Shown here one piece after another: positions 1 through 8,217 of a stretch of 64,000 nt of DNA. The stretch lies in NCBI RefSeq assembly GCF_003054175.1, contig NZ_QBKN01000009.1, forward strand, positions 62,001 to 126,000, in the 5' to 3' direction. The stretch is from Allosediminivita pacifica (lineage in GTDB: Bacteria; Pseudomonadota; Alphaproteobacteria; Rhodobacterales; Rhodobacteraceae). Position numbers and translations under genes: made by a program. The notes under the pieces were generated by a model that saw nothing but the letters and a program-made list of their open reading frames with translations, made no database searches and was not told the DNA's origin. The number at the start of each line of letters is the position of its first letter. Position 1 is the first letter of the stretch.

Positions 1-1085
1 GAACCGTCCGCTACGGCATCATCGGCTGCGGCATGATGGGCCAGGAACACCTGCGCAACATCGCCCTTCTGGAAGAGGCGCAGGTTGCCGCCATCTTCGA
101 ACCCGACGCCGAGATGCGCGCCGCCGCACAGACGCAGGCCCCCGGGGCCGAGATCGTCGAAACCGTCGAGGATCTTCTGGCGCGCGACGACCTCGACGCG
201 CTGGTCATCGTCTCGCCCAACCACCTGCACGTCCCGCAGCTCGAGATGATCGCGAACGGCCGTCCGCTGCCGATCCTCGTGGAAAAGCCGCTCTTCACCG
301 CGCCCGAGGATGCCGAGCGCATCGCGCGCTTCGCGGAGAGCTATCCGGCGCCGGTCTGGGTGGCGATGGAATACCGCTACATGCCGCCCGTCGCGGCCTT
401 CCTCGAACAGGCCGAGGCGGCCACTGGCGGGATCAAGATGCTCACCATCCGCGAGCACCGCTTTCCCTTCCTGCACAAGGTCGGCCACTGGAACCGCTTC
501 AACCGCTATTCCGGCGGCACGCTGGTCGAGAAATGCTGCCACTTCTTCGACCTCATGCGGCTCTGTCTGAAATCCAATCCGGTGCGCGTCATGGCCAGCG
601 CCGGGCAGGCGGTGAACCACAAGGACGAAAGCTACGACGGCGAGACGCCCGACATCTGGGACAACGCCTATGTCATCGTGGATTTCGCCAACGGCACCCG
701 CGCCATGCTGGAACTGTGCATGTTCGCCGAGGGCAGCCGTTGGCAGGAGGAACTCACCGCTACCGGCCCCACCGGCAAGATCGAGGCCTTCGTGCCCGGG
801 CCCACGCGGTTCTGGCCGGGGGATCTGGGCGAAGCGCCCGTGCCGCAGCTTGTCACCAGCCCGCGCGATCCCAAGGGCCCGAGGACCGAGCTTTTCCCCG
901 TCGAGGCGGCGCTACTGGAGGCGGGCGACCACAACGGGTCGACCTTCTACCAGCACCAGCGCTTCCTCGAGGTCGTGCGCGGGCAGGGCGGGCCGGAAGT
1001 CACGCTGCAGGACGGCGGCTGGGCCGTCCGCATCGGCCTCGCCGCGCAGCAGTCGGCGATGGAAGGCCGGGTGGTGGAGCTTTGA
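1..1085 (+). CDS. Gfo/Idh/MocA family oxidoreductase (5' partial)
   Basis: This is an NAD(P)-dependent dehydrogenase of the Gfo/Idh/MocA family, which acts on sugars or cyclitols. The reading frame is already open at base 3, and a Rossmann motif, GIIGCGMMG, is encoded from about base 15, ahead of the first internal ATG at 33. The true start therefore lies a few codons outside the window. The family EKP motif (VEKPLF) and the DxxxH-like segment (KCCHFFDL) follow, and the C-terminal half is the usual alpha/beta substrate domain. The visible 361 codons are a normal family length. The substrate cannot be told from the sequence. No partner gene is visible; the next genes run on the opposite strand. 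Confidence 0.85.
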   Translation, partial: TVRYGIIGCGMMGQEHLRNIALLEEAQVAAIFEPDAEMRAAAQTQAPGAEIVETVEDLLARDDLDALVIVSPNHLHVPQLEMIANGRPLPILVEKPLFTAPEDAERIARFAESYPAPVWVAMEYRYMPPVAAFLEQAEAATGGIKMLTIREHRFPFLHKVGHWNRFNRYSGGTLVEKCCHFFDLMRLCLKSNPVRVMASAGQAVNHKDESYDGETPDIWDNAYVIVDFANGTRAMLELCMFAEGSRWQEELTATGPTGKIEAFVPGPTRFWPGDLGEAPVPQLVTSPRDPKGPRTELFPVEAALLEAGDHNGSTFYQHQRFLEVVRGQGGPEVTLQDGGWAVRIGLAAQQSAMEGRVVEL

Positions 1086-1516
1086 TGGCAACCTGGCGCG
1101 CGCTCTGACACGCGGCCTGGTGTGGAATGTCGAGTGTCTTTGAGCCGATCGGACCTTGAGCGCGGTGCCGGTCATGGTCGGGTGGACTCACGAAGCCGAA
1201 CTCAGGGCCACGCCCTGACAGGCCCGGAACAAGGGGCTCCAGCCCCGCCGAGCCAACGCCGGACCGTCCCCGCGGTCTGGCGCTTTGCAATTGGCGTGCA
1301 GCGATCAGAGGTCATTCGGGTTTGCTGGTATAAAGCGCTTACCCTGGAGGTCGCAGCGCCAAACCACGGTCCGGCGCTGGCCCGGCGACTGTTTCATAAG
1401 AACCGGGGTCCGAGACGGGCGCTTACCCCTCAGGTCGACTATTGCAGTGAAGGCGAAAGTCCTTTGATACCCCGCTCACTCTGCACGGAATGGAAAAAGG
1501 GGGCTTACGCCCCCTC
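1086..1516. other. 430-bp intergenic region without a supported gene
   Basis: Between the oxidoreductase stop and the converging ABC permease I see no ORF with a credible start and family resemblance. The middle holds one copy of a dispersed repeat (1225-1377) shared with the gap near 40.6 kb. No clear intrinsic terminator is visible for either converging gene. Confidence 0.6.
1225..1377 (+). repeat. Dispersed intergenic repeat, copy 1 (about 150 bp)
   Basis: This stretch matches the reverse complement of 40524-40725. Bases 1348-1377 are an exact 30-bp match to 40524-40553 inverted. A second block around 1258-1292 (GTCTGGCGCTTT followed by CAATT) matches 40603-40640 inverted, and the distance between blocks is the same in both copies. 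The copy at 40.6 kb carries about 50 extra bases between the outer blocks. It is not coding in either copy. Confidence 0.75.
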
Positions 1517-2548
1517 TCACCGCTCCTTCACGTAGGGATCGCCGCCTGCCCGGGGCGGGATGGCCTTGCCGACGAAGCCCGCCAGGATCACCACCGTCAG
1601 GATGTAGGGCAGGGCGTCCATGAACTGCACCGGCACGGTAAACGCGCCAAGGTCGATGTTCTGGTAGCGCAGTGCGATCGCCTGAAGGAAGCCGAACAGC
1701 AAGCAGGCCATGAGCGCGTACCAGGGCCGCCACTTGGCGAAGATCAGCGCCGCCAGCGCGATGTAGCCCCGGCCCGCCGTCATCTCGCGCACAAAACCCG
1801 CCTGAAGACCCGTGGCGAGATAGGCGCCCGCCAGCCCGCACAGCACGCCCGCGATCACCAGCGCGCCGTAGCGCAGCGCCGTGACCGACACACCCGCGGT
1901 GTCCACCGCCTCGGGTGCCTCGCCCACGGCGCGCAGCCGCAGGCCGAAGCGGGTGCGGAACAGCACCCACCATGTGGCCGGCACCATGAGGAAGGCCACG
2001 TAGACAAGGATCGAATGGCCTGAGATCAGCTCGGAATAGATCTGCTGGATCGGGTTCGCCTGCGCGATCAGCTCCGACAGGGGACGCCCCGCGGCCTCGG
2101 CATCCGCGGGCCCCAGCGCGCCGGGCAGCACGATCCCGTCGAACCGGCCTTCGTCGGGCAGCGACGGCGTGCGACCGCCCTCGTGGAACCAGCTTTGCGC
2201 GACCAGCACCGACAGTCCCGAGGCGAGGAAGTTCAGGGCCACCCCCGAGATCAGCTGGTTGCCGCGGAAGGTGATCGAGGCCAGCCCGTGCAGCCCCGAA
2301 AAGGCGAGCGAGGCAAGCACCCCCATCAGCAGCCCCATCCAGATCGGGCCGATGCCCGCCACGGGGTTCTGCGAAAAATAGTAGGCGAAGGCCGCCGAGG
2401 CGAAGGCCGCGATCAGCATCTTGCCCTCGAGCCCGATGTCGATCACGCCCGAGCGTTCGGAGAAGAGCCCCGCGAGACAGGCCAGCAACAGCGGCGTGGC
2501 CAGCCGGACGGTGGAGTCGAGTACCTGCAGGATGGTTGCGAAGTCCAT
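1517..2548 (-). CDS. ABC transporter permease, BMP/nucleoside type (second permease)
   Basis: A 343-residue integral membrane permease of the BPD_transp_2 family, resembling NupC/YufQ of the BMP-type nucleoside importers. The hydrophobic helices include the family signature near residue 35 (SGVIDIGLEGKML). I take the ATG at 2548 as the start because the family N-terminus (MDFATILQ) begins there; the open frame runs further upstream but overlaps the preceding permease gene. It lies 4 bp downstream of that permease in the same leftward operon as the ATPase and the BMP receptor. By family knowledge the complex imports purine nucleosides or related bases; the exact substrate is inference. Confidence 0.88.
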   Translation of the reverse strand: MDFATILQVLDSTVRLATPLLLACLAGLFSERSGVIDIGLEGKMLIAAFASAAFAYYFSQNPVAGIGPIWMGLLMGVLASLAFSGLHGLASITFRGNQLISGVALNFLASGLSVLVAQSWFHEGGRTPSLPDEGRFDGIVLPGALGPADAEAAGRPLSELIAQANPIQQIYSELISGHSILVYVAFLMVPATWWVLFRTRFGLRLRAVGEAPEAVDTAGVSVTALRYGALVIAGVLCGLAGAYLATGLQAGFVREMTAGRGYIALAALIFAKWRPWYALMACLLFGFLQAIALRYQNIDLGAFTVPVQFMDALPYILTVVILAGFVGKAIPPRAGGDPYVKER

Positions 2549-2552
2549 GATC

Positions 2553-3674
2553 TCACTCCGACGGCGTTGTGGGGGCTGGCTTGGGCGAACGGCGGCGGCG
2601 CAGGGTCCCGAAGACCGATTCCAGCGGCATCCGCACCATGTTGTCCAGCGCACCCGTGAAGAGGATCACCAGCGCCTGGATTACCGTGATCAATTCGCGC
2701 GGGATGTCGGTCCAGAGCGCAAGCTCCGCTCCGCCCTGGTAGAGGAACCCGAACAGCAGTGCCGCGAGAAAGACGCCGAAGGGGTGCGAGCGCCCCATGA
2801 GCGCCACCGCGATACCGATGAAACCCGCGCCCTCGGTGGCGTTCATGACCAGGCGCTCGGCCTCGCCCATGGTGGTGTTGATCGCCATCAGCCCGGCCAG
2901 CCCGCCCGAGATCAGCATGGCCACCACCGTGATCCGCACGGTCGAGATGCCGGCGTAGCGGGTGGCGGTCTCGGAATGGCCGAAGGCGCGGATCTCGTAA
3001 CCGAGCCGCGTGCGCCAGATCAGCAGCCAGACGGCGACGCAGGCCAGCACCGCGACGAAGAAGGTGATGTTGGCAGGCGCGCCGCGGAACAGTGACCCGC
3101 CGCCCGCGAACATGTCCTGGAAGCTGGGCAGGTGGGTGGCCTGCGGGAAGATCTCGGTCGCGGGGTCCATGGCGCCCGCCGGGCGCAGCAGGTTCACCAG
3201 CACGTAGTTCAGCACCGCCGCGGCGATGAAGTTGAACATGATCGTGGTGATGACGATGTGGCTGCCCCGCTTGGCCTGCAGGTAGGCCGGGATGAAGGCC
3301 CATGCCGCGCCGAAGGCCGCCGCCCCCAGCGTCGCGCCGATCAGCGCCAGCGACCAATGCGGCCAGGGGATGAACAGGCAGATCAGGGCCACGCCAAGCC
3401 CGCCGATGGCGGCCTGGCCCTCGCCGCCGATGTTGAACATCTTGGCGTGGAAGGCCACCGCGACCGCAAGTCCGGTGAAGATGAAGTTGGTCGTGTAGTA
3501 GAGCGTGTAGCCCCAGCCGGCGCTGCGCATGAGCGCGCCGTCCACCATGAGCGAGAAGGCCTCGACGGGGTTCTCGCCGATGGCGAGGATCACCAGCGCC
3601 GACAGGATCGCGGCCAGCACGATCGAGAAGAGGGGAACGAGGACCGCATCGGCCCAGGCGGGCATCCTATCCAT
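2553..3674 (-). CDS. ABC transporter permease, BMP/nucleoside type (first permease)
   Basis: A 373-residue inner-membrane permease of the BPD_transp_2 family, resembling NupB/YufP. About eight hydrophobic segments are visible, including the motif FNIGGEGQ near residue 85 that pairs with the LGLEGK-type motif of its partner permease. The ATG at 3674 gives a typical N-terminus (MDRMPAWADAVLVPL). It is followed after 4 bp by the second permease and preceded by the ATPase gene, so the two form a heterodimeric channel. The 125 bp between it and the ATPase gene contain a short AAGAAGAAGC repeat. Confidence 0.88.
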   Translation of the reverse strand: MDRMPAWADAVLVPLFSIVLAAILSALVILAIGENPVEAFSLMVDGALMRSAGWGYTLYYTTNFIFTGLAVAVAFHAKMFNIGGEGQAAIGGLGVALICLFIPWPHWSLALIGATLGAAAFGAAWAFIPAYLQAKRGSHIVITTIMFNFIAAAVLNYVLVNLLRPAGAMDPATEIFPQATHLPSFQDMFAGGGSLFRGAPANITFFVAVLACVAVWLLIWRTRLGYEIRAFGHSETATRYAGISTVRITVVAMLISGGLAGLMAINTTMGEAERLVMNATEGAGFIGIAVALMGRSHPFGVFLAALLFGFLYQGGAELALWTDIPRELITVIQALVILFTGALDNMVRMPLESVFGTLRRRRSPKPAPTTPSE

Positions 3675-3737
3675 GACGGGACTCTCCGGAATGCGTTGCG
3701 CGGAAGTGGCGGGCGGCAGCGCGGGCTGCGCCGTCGG

Positions 3738-3775
3738 ATGCCTCCGGCGGGAATATTTCTGCCAAGAAGAAGCGG
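3738..3775 (+). repeat. AAGAAGAAGC intergenic repeat, short copy
   Basis: GCCTCCGGCGGGAATATTT followed by GCCAAGAAGAAGCG matches the right half of the longer copies at 21.8, 31.3 and 50.2 kb. The left hairpin (GGGGCTCTGCCCC) is missing here. It sits between the ATPase and the first permease gene of the BMP importer. Confidence 0.75.
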
Positions 3776-3799
3776 GGGCGCGGCGTGATTATCACAGCG

Positions 3800-5371
3800 T
3801 CACGCATGCCCGGCGCCCTGCGACCGGGATTGCGTGGCGCCGGTCATGCCCGCCATGAGCATGCCGAGCTCGGTCTGGTCGGTCTCGTCGGGCAGGCGCT
3901 CGCCCATGATCGTGCCGTCGAACATCACCGCGATGCGGTCCGACAGCGACAGGATCTCGTCAAGTTCGACCGAGACCAGCAGGATCGCCTTGCCGCTGTC
4001 GCGCAGGCGCACGATTTCCTGGTGGATGAACTCGATGGCGCCGATATCGACGCCGCGCGTGGGCTGGCCGACTAGAAGAACCTCGGGGTCGCGCTCGATC
4101 TCGCGCGCGAGCACGATCTTCTGCTGGTTGCCGCCCGAGAAGCTGCTGGCCGGAAGCCAGGGATTGGGCGGGCGGACGTCGTAGCGCTTCATCTTGTCGG
4201 TGGCGTCGGCCTGCAGGGCGGCGTTGTCCATGAGCAGGCCGCGGTTGAAGCGCGGATCGTCGTGGTAGCCGAAGCCCACGTTCTCCCAGGCGTAGAAGGG
4301 CATGATGAGCCCCTCGTGCTGCCGGTCCTCGGGCACGTGCGCGATGCCGCCGTGGCGCCGCGCCCGCCCGTCCGAGCCGGGCCCCGAAAGCGGGATCTCC
4401 TGGCCGTTGACGCGCACGGTGCCGGTGGCATCGGCATAGCCGCCAAGAACCTCGAGTAGTTCCGACTGGCCGTTGCCCGACACGCCCGCGATGCCCAGGA
4501 TCTCGCCCGCGCGCACGTCCAGGGACACGCCCTTGAGGCGTTCCACCCCGCTTTCGTCCACGTGGCGCAGGTTCTCGACCTCGAGCACGGGGCGGCCCGG
4601 CTGCGCAGGCACCTTGTCGACGCGTAGCAGCACCTTGCGCCCCACCATGAGCTCGGCCAGCTGTTCGGGCGTGGTCTCGGCGGTCTTGACGGTGGCGGTC
4701 ATCTCGCCGCGCCGCATGACGCTGACGGTGTCGGTGATCTCCATGATCTCGCGCAGCTTGTGCGTGATCAGGATGATCGTCTTGCCTTCGCGCTTGAGCC
4801 CCTCGAGGATGCGGAACAGGTGGTCCGCCTCGGCGGGGGTCAGCACGCCGGTGGGCTCGTCGAGGATCAGGATGTCGGCCTCGCGGTAGAGCGCCTTGAG
4901 GATCTCCACGCGCTGCTGGTGACCGACGGAAAGATCCTCGATCTTGGCATCGGGGTCGACGCTGAGTTCGTACTCCTCCGCCAGGTGCTTCAGCACGCCG
5001 CGCGCCTTGGCGAGGCTCGGCTTCAGCAATCCGCCGTCCTCGGCGCCGAGGATGACGTTTTCGAGGACGGTGAAGTTCTGCACCAGCTTGAAGTGCTGGA
5101 AGACCATGCCGATGCCGGCCTTGATCGCAGCCTGGCTGTCGGGGATCTCGGTGTGGGTGCCGTTGATGAAGATCTCGCCCGCGTCGGCCTTGTAGAAGCC
5201 GTAGAGGATCGACATCAGCGTCGACTTGCCGGCGCCGTTCTCGCCGATGATCCCGTGGATCGTGCCGGGCATCACGCGGATCGAGATGTCCTTGTTGGCC
5301 TGCACGGGGCCAAAGGCCTTGGAAATGCCCTTGAGTTCGATCGCCGGGCGTGTCTGCTCTGGTGCTGCCAT
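3800..5371 (-). CDS. ABC transporter ATP-binding protein, BMP/nucleoside type
   Basis: A 523-residue tandem ATPase that powers the two permeases. The first nucleotide-binding domain has an intact Walker A (GENGAGKST, near residue 42), a signature (LSVGHQQR) and Walker B (ILILDEPT). The second has a degenerate Walker A (GVSGNGQSE), as is normal for RbsA/NupA-type tandem ATPases, and a FSGGNQQK signature. I start it at the ATG at 5371 (MAAPEQTRPAIELKGISK). The open frame continues to 5947 but that extension covers the lipoprotein gene in another frame and has no family resemblance. It is the third gene of the leftward importer operon. Confidence 0.9.
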   Translation of the reverse strand: MAAPEQTRPAIELKGISKAFGPVQANKDISIRVMPGTIHGIIGENGAGKSTLMSILYGFYKADAGEIFINGTHTEIPDSQAAIKAGIGMVFQHFKLVQNFTVLENVILGAEDGGLLKPSLAKARGVLKHLAEEYELSVDPDAKIEDLSVGHQQRVEILKALYREADILILDEPTGVLTPAEADHLFRILEGLKREGKTIILITHKLREIMEITDTVSVMRRGEMTATVKTAETTPEQLAELMVGRKVLLRVDKVPAQPGRPVLEVENLRHVDESGVERLKGVSLDVRAGEILGIAGVSGNGQSELLEVLGGYADATGTVRVNGQEIPLSGPGSDGRARRHGGIAHVPEDRQHEGLIMPFYAWENVGFGYHDDPRFNRGLLMDNAALQADATDKMKRYDVRPPNPWLPASSFSGGNQQKIVLAREIERDPEVLLVGQPTRGVDIGAIEFIHQEIVRLRDSGKAILLVSVELDEILSLSDRIAVMFDGTIMGERLPDETDQTELGMLMAGMTGATQSRSQGAGHA

Positions 5372-5400
5372 GGGGCGGGCGTTCCTCGTATTCTGGGCCG

Positions 5401-5883
5401 TTACTCGGTGCGGGGCGACAGAAGGGCCCACCCCCCGCCCTTGGTTTGCGCGGCGCAGGAGCTTTCGGTCAGCGCCGGCAGCGTACCCGCGACGGGCGTG
5501 CCGGACCTCACCTGCGCGTCGGTGCAGCGCGGCACCGAGATCCGGCGATAGCCCTGCGCGGCCATGCACTGGGCGACCACGTCGTCGCGCAGGCCCGCGT
5601 TTGCGTCGTAGCTGTAGACCTCGCCGCCGTAGATCCGTCCCGCTGTGGTGGTGCAGCGGGTCTTGTCGCCCGACCGATAGCAGCTGGTCTGAGGCGGCGT
5701 CTGCACCAGCGGGGTGCGGCCGATCTGGGTGTTGGCGGGCACGTCCTGGACGCCGCGGACCCGGCAGGCGGTGAAGTCGGAGGCGAGCGCCTGTCGCGGT
5801 GCCCCGTCGCGGTGCCAGAGCTCCACCGGGCTGCACCCGATCAGGACTGTCAGCATCAGCAGGGAAGGCAGCACCCGCGGCAT
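5401..5883 (-). CDS. Small hypothetical lipoprotein inside the importer operon
   Basis: A 160-residue protein with a lipoprotein signal peptide: a basic start, a hydrophobic stretch and a lipobox (LIGC, Cys near residue 17). The rest is cysteine-rich (about seven further Cys), suggesting disulfides in the periplasm. I do not recognise a characterised family. It lies between the BMP receptor gene (stop at 5996) and the ATPase gene, 29 bp from the ATPase start, all in one direction. Co-transcription is likely; a role in transport is only a guess from position. Confidence 0.7.
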   Translation of the reverse strand: MPRVLPSLLMLTVLIGCSPVELWHRDGAPRQALASDFTACRVRGVQDVPANTQIGRTPLVQTPPQTSCYRSGDKTRCTTTAGRIYGGEVYSYDANAGLRDDVVAQCMAAQGYRRISVPRCTDAQVRSGTPVAGTLPALTESSCAAQTKGGGWALLSPRTE

Positions 5884-5946
5884 CGTGAAAGGCTCTCGCT
5901 TTTGGGGACGCAGGGCTCGGGCCGCCGCGCCGTCGTCGGAAGGACA

Positions 5947-5972
5947 CGGGGGCCGGCCATGGCCAGCCCCCG
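5947..5972 (-). terminator. GC-rich hairpin after the BMP receptor gene
   Basis: CGGGGGC and GCCCCCG flank a 12-base loop that is itself partly palindromic (GGCCATGGCC). It lies 24 bp after the receptor stop with no T-tract. Such hairpins between a binding-protein gene and downstream transporter genes often stabilise the upstream mRNA rather than end transcription; which applies here is inference. Confidence 0.4.
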
Positions 5973-5995
5973 CAGCATGATCAAGACAGGTCGGC

Positions 5996-7000
5996 TCAGA
6001 AGTCGAGAACCGGGCAGCTGTCGTCGCTTGTGTAGTCGTGCACCTCGATCTCGCCCGAGATGATCTGCGCCTTGGCCTCTTCGACGGCGGCGGCCATCTC
6101 CTCGGTGATCAGGCTTTCGTTGTACTCGTCGACGGCATAGCCCACGCCGTCCTCGGCAAGGCCCAGCACCTGGACGCCGGTTTCGAGGTCGGCGCCCGCT
6201 TCCATGGCGTCGGCGACGGCCACGTCCACGCGCTTGAGCATCGAGGTCAGCATCTGGTCGGGGTGCAGGTAGTTCTGGTTGCTATCCACGCCGATGCCGT
6301 GGGCGCCTTCGTCGGCCACGGTCTGCAACACGCCGAGACCGGTGCCGCCGGCCGCGGCGAAGATCACGTCCGCGCCCTGCGAAATCTGCGCCTGCGCCAG
6401 TTCCGAGCCCTTCACCGGGTCGTTCCAGGCGGCCGGCGTGGTGCCGGTCATGTTCGAGATCACGGTCGCATCCTCGTTCACGGCCTTGACGCCCTGGGCA
6501 TAGCCGCAGGCGAACTTGCGGATCAGCGGGATGTCCATGCCGCCGACGAAGCCGACGGTGTCCGATTCAGATGCCATGGCGGCCAGCATGCCCACAAGGA
6601 AGCTGCCCTGATGCTCGGAGAAGAGGATCGACAGCACGTTGGGGTGCTCTTCGGGATCCACGAAGCCGTCGATGGTGACGAACTTGGTGTCCGGGTAGTC
6701 GGCGGCGATGTTGGCGATCGGCGTCGACATCGAGAAGCCGGTGGTGATGATCGGATTGAAGCCGCGCTCGGCGAAGCGGCGCAGGGCCTGCTCGCGCTGG
6801 GCTTCGGACTGCAGTTCGATGTCGCGGTAGGAGCCGCCGGTTTCCTCGGACCAGCGCTCGGCGCCGTTGAAGGCTGCCTCGTTGAACGACTTGTCGAACT
6901 TGCCGCCCAGGTCGTAGATCAGCGCCGGGTCGGCCAGCGCCGCGCCGGCGGACAGCGCCAGGGCCGCGGCGGTGCCGAGGACAGTTTTCATCATCGTCAT
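5996..7000 (-). CDS. BMP family ABC transporter substrate-binding protein
   Basis: A 334-residue periplasmic receptor of the BMP/PnrA family, which binds purine nucleosides in characterised members. The signal peptide ends near AALA-DP at residue 24. The family start of the mature protein (LIYDLGGKFDKSFNE) and the central GVDSNQ motif are present. I chose the ATG at 7000 because a GGGAG Shine-Dalgarno sits 6 bases upstream; the ORF is open further upstream. It is the first and presumably most abundant product of the leftward importer operon. The real substrate (nucleoside, base or other) is inferred from family. Confidence 0.9.
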   Translation of the reverse strand: MTMMKTVLGTAAALALSAGAALADPALIYDLGGKFDKSFNEAAFNGAERWSEETGGSYRDIELQSEAQREQALRRFAERGFNPIITTGFSMSTPIANIAADYPDTKFVTIDGFVDPEEHPNVLSILFSEHQGSFLVGMLAAMASESDTVGFVGGMDIPLIRKFACGYAQGVKAVNEDATVISNMTGTTPAAWNDPVKGSELAQAQISQGADVIFAAAGGTGLGVLQTVADEGAHGIGVDSNQNYLHPDQMLTSMLKRVDVAVADAMEAGADLETGVQVLGLAEDGVGYAVDEYNESLITEEMAAAVEEAKAQIISGEIEVHDYTSDDSCPVLDF

Positions 7001-7056
7001 GTGGTGCTCCCAGTGATCGCGGCGGGTCTGCGCACCGCCTTTCGAAAGATGAAGGC

Positions 7057-7087
7057 AGTTTAGGACCGGAGCGGGCACAAGGGTCAA
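7057..7087 (-). promoter_or_regulatory. Possible promoter of the BMP importer operon
   Basis: On the minus strand TTGACC (7082-7087) is followed after 19 bp by TAAACT (7057-7062), about 56 bp ahead of the receptor ATG. The -35 box is close to the consensus; the spacer is long and the -10 match is moderate. This AT-rich patch stands out in a GC-rich gap. Confidence 0.4.
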
Positions 7088-7140
7088 CCGATTTTTAACT
7101 TTGGTTCCGTGGCGTTCGTATGCCCTCGCGGGACCCTGTG

Positions 7141-7551
7141 TCAGAGCGCCTTGTGCATGAGCAGCGCGTCGGCCGCCGGGCCCGCGGTGCGGGGATAGTA
7201 GCCCTTCCGTCGCCCGGTCACGCCATAGCCGTGGCGGTCGTAAAAGGCTCGGGCGGGGACGTTGTCCTCGGCCACCTCGAGAAAGACCTCGACGGCGCCA
7301 CGATCGCGAGCCTGGGTTTCGAAATCCTCCAGTGCCCGGCTCGCCGCGCCGGTCCGCTGCGCCTCGGGGCGGGTGGCCAAGGCCAGGATTTCGGCCTCGT
7401 CGGCGATCACCTGGCCCAGCACGAAGGCCGCGCCATCGGTCGCCAGCAAAGTGCGGGGCAGGGCCAGCGCCCCGGCGAAATCCGCGGCGCTCCAGGGCGT
7501 AGCGTGGCCGTAGGCCGCCCCCGCGATCGCCGCCAGTTCCTCAGGCGTCAT
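7141..7551 (-). CDS. rimI: GNAT N-acetyltransferase, RimI-like
   Basis: A 136-residue GNAT-fold acetyltransferase. The acetyl-CoA binding segment (LATRPEAQRTGAASRAL) and the terminal FYDRHGYGVTGRRKGYY segment are the best recognised parts and fit RimI, which acetylates the N-terminus of ribosomal protein S18. The acetyl-CoA loop reads RPEAQRTGAA rather than the usual Q/RxxGxG/A, so it is a divergent member. The ATG at 7551 gives the compact GNAT length; an upstream frame covers tsaB. It overlaps tsaB by 11 bp, a pairing common across bacteria. Confidence 0.8.
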   Translation of the reverse strand: MTPEELAAIAGAAYGHATPWSAADFAGALALPRTLLATDGAAFVLGQVIADEAEILALATRPEAQRTGAASRALEDFETQARDRGAVEVFLEVAEDNVPARAFYDRHGYGVTGRRKGYYPRTAGPAADALLMHKAL

Positions 7552-8116
7552 CGAGCAGCCGTGGCGGCGCATCGCGCGCGGGCGCCGCATCGGCGGGCCG
7601 CAGGTAAAGCGGCGCGGGACGGGCGCCCGGGGCCTTCGTCGCGGCGATGCGCGCGATTCCCTCGGCCAGCGCGGCCGGGGCAGGGGGCAGCACCGCGTCG
7701 AGGGCCGCCTCCTGCGCCACCTGCCGGGGCTCTTTGCCCGGGGCCATGACGTAAAGCTGCCCCCGCGGCGCAGGCACGCCGGCCAGCGCCCCGGGTGCGC
7801 CATGATGAATGACCTCGAAGGTGCTCACGCCGATCGCCGGAATGCCGCGCGCCAGCGCCAGCCCCCGCGCCGCCGACACCGCGATCCGCAGCCCGGTGAA
7901 GTTGCCCGGCCCCGTGCCCACGCCGATCCGCCCGACCTCGGCCAGCGGCACGCCCGCGTGCCGCAGCACCTCCATCACCATGGGCATCAGTCGCTCGGCC
8001 TGCCCGCGGGTCATCTCCTCGGCAGCGCTCGCCAGCAGCGCGTCACCGCGCAGAAGGGCGACGGCGCAATGCGCGGCCGAGGTGTCGAAGGCGAGGATGG
8101 GGGCGTCAGCATTCAT
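7541..8116 (-). CDS. tsaB: tRNA threonylcarbamoyladenosine biosynthesis protein TsaB
   Basis: A 191-residue ASKHA-fold protein that partners TsaD in making t6A37 of ANN-decoding tRNAs in the cytoplasm. The start (ILAFDTSA) and the G-rich strand (GTGPGNFTGLRIAVS, near residue 68) are diagnostic. The length is slightly short for the family because the C-terminal region is trimmed. It is followed with an 11-bp overlap by the RimI-like gene. Confidence 0.92.
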   Translation of the reverse strand: MNADAPILAFDTSAAHCAVALLRGDALLASAAEEMTRGQAERLMPMVMEVLRHAGVPLAEVGRIGVGTGPGNFTGLRIAVSAARGLALARGIPAIGVSTFEVIHHGAPGALAGVPAPRGQLYVMAPGKEPRQVAQEAALDAVLPPAPAALAEGIARIAATKAPGARPAPLYLRPADAAPARDAPPRLLDDA

Positions 8117-8160
8117 GCGCCGCTCTTAACCCCGTTCGCCGCCCGCATGAAGGGGCGACA

Positions 8161-8196
8161 CGAAAAGGGCCCGCGCGGCACATGCCAGCGGGCCCT
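8161..8196 (-). terminator. Intrinsic terminator after the NifU-like gene
   Basis: AGGGCCCGC (8166-8174) pairs perfectly with GCGGGCCCT (8188-8196) around a 13-base loop. Read on the minus strand the hairpin is followed by TTTTCG, 22 bp after the stop codon at 8218. Confidence 0.75.
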
Positions 8197-8217
8197 CGAA
8201 ACTCTATGCGGGTCGGC

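Noticed and set aside
5372-5947. N-terminal extension of the BMP importer ATPase
   Set aside because: The extra part overlaps the lipoprotein gene in another frame and precedes the normal family start; no conserved sequence in it.
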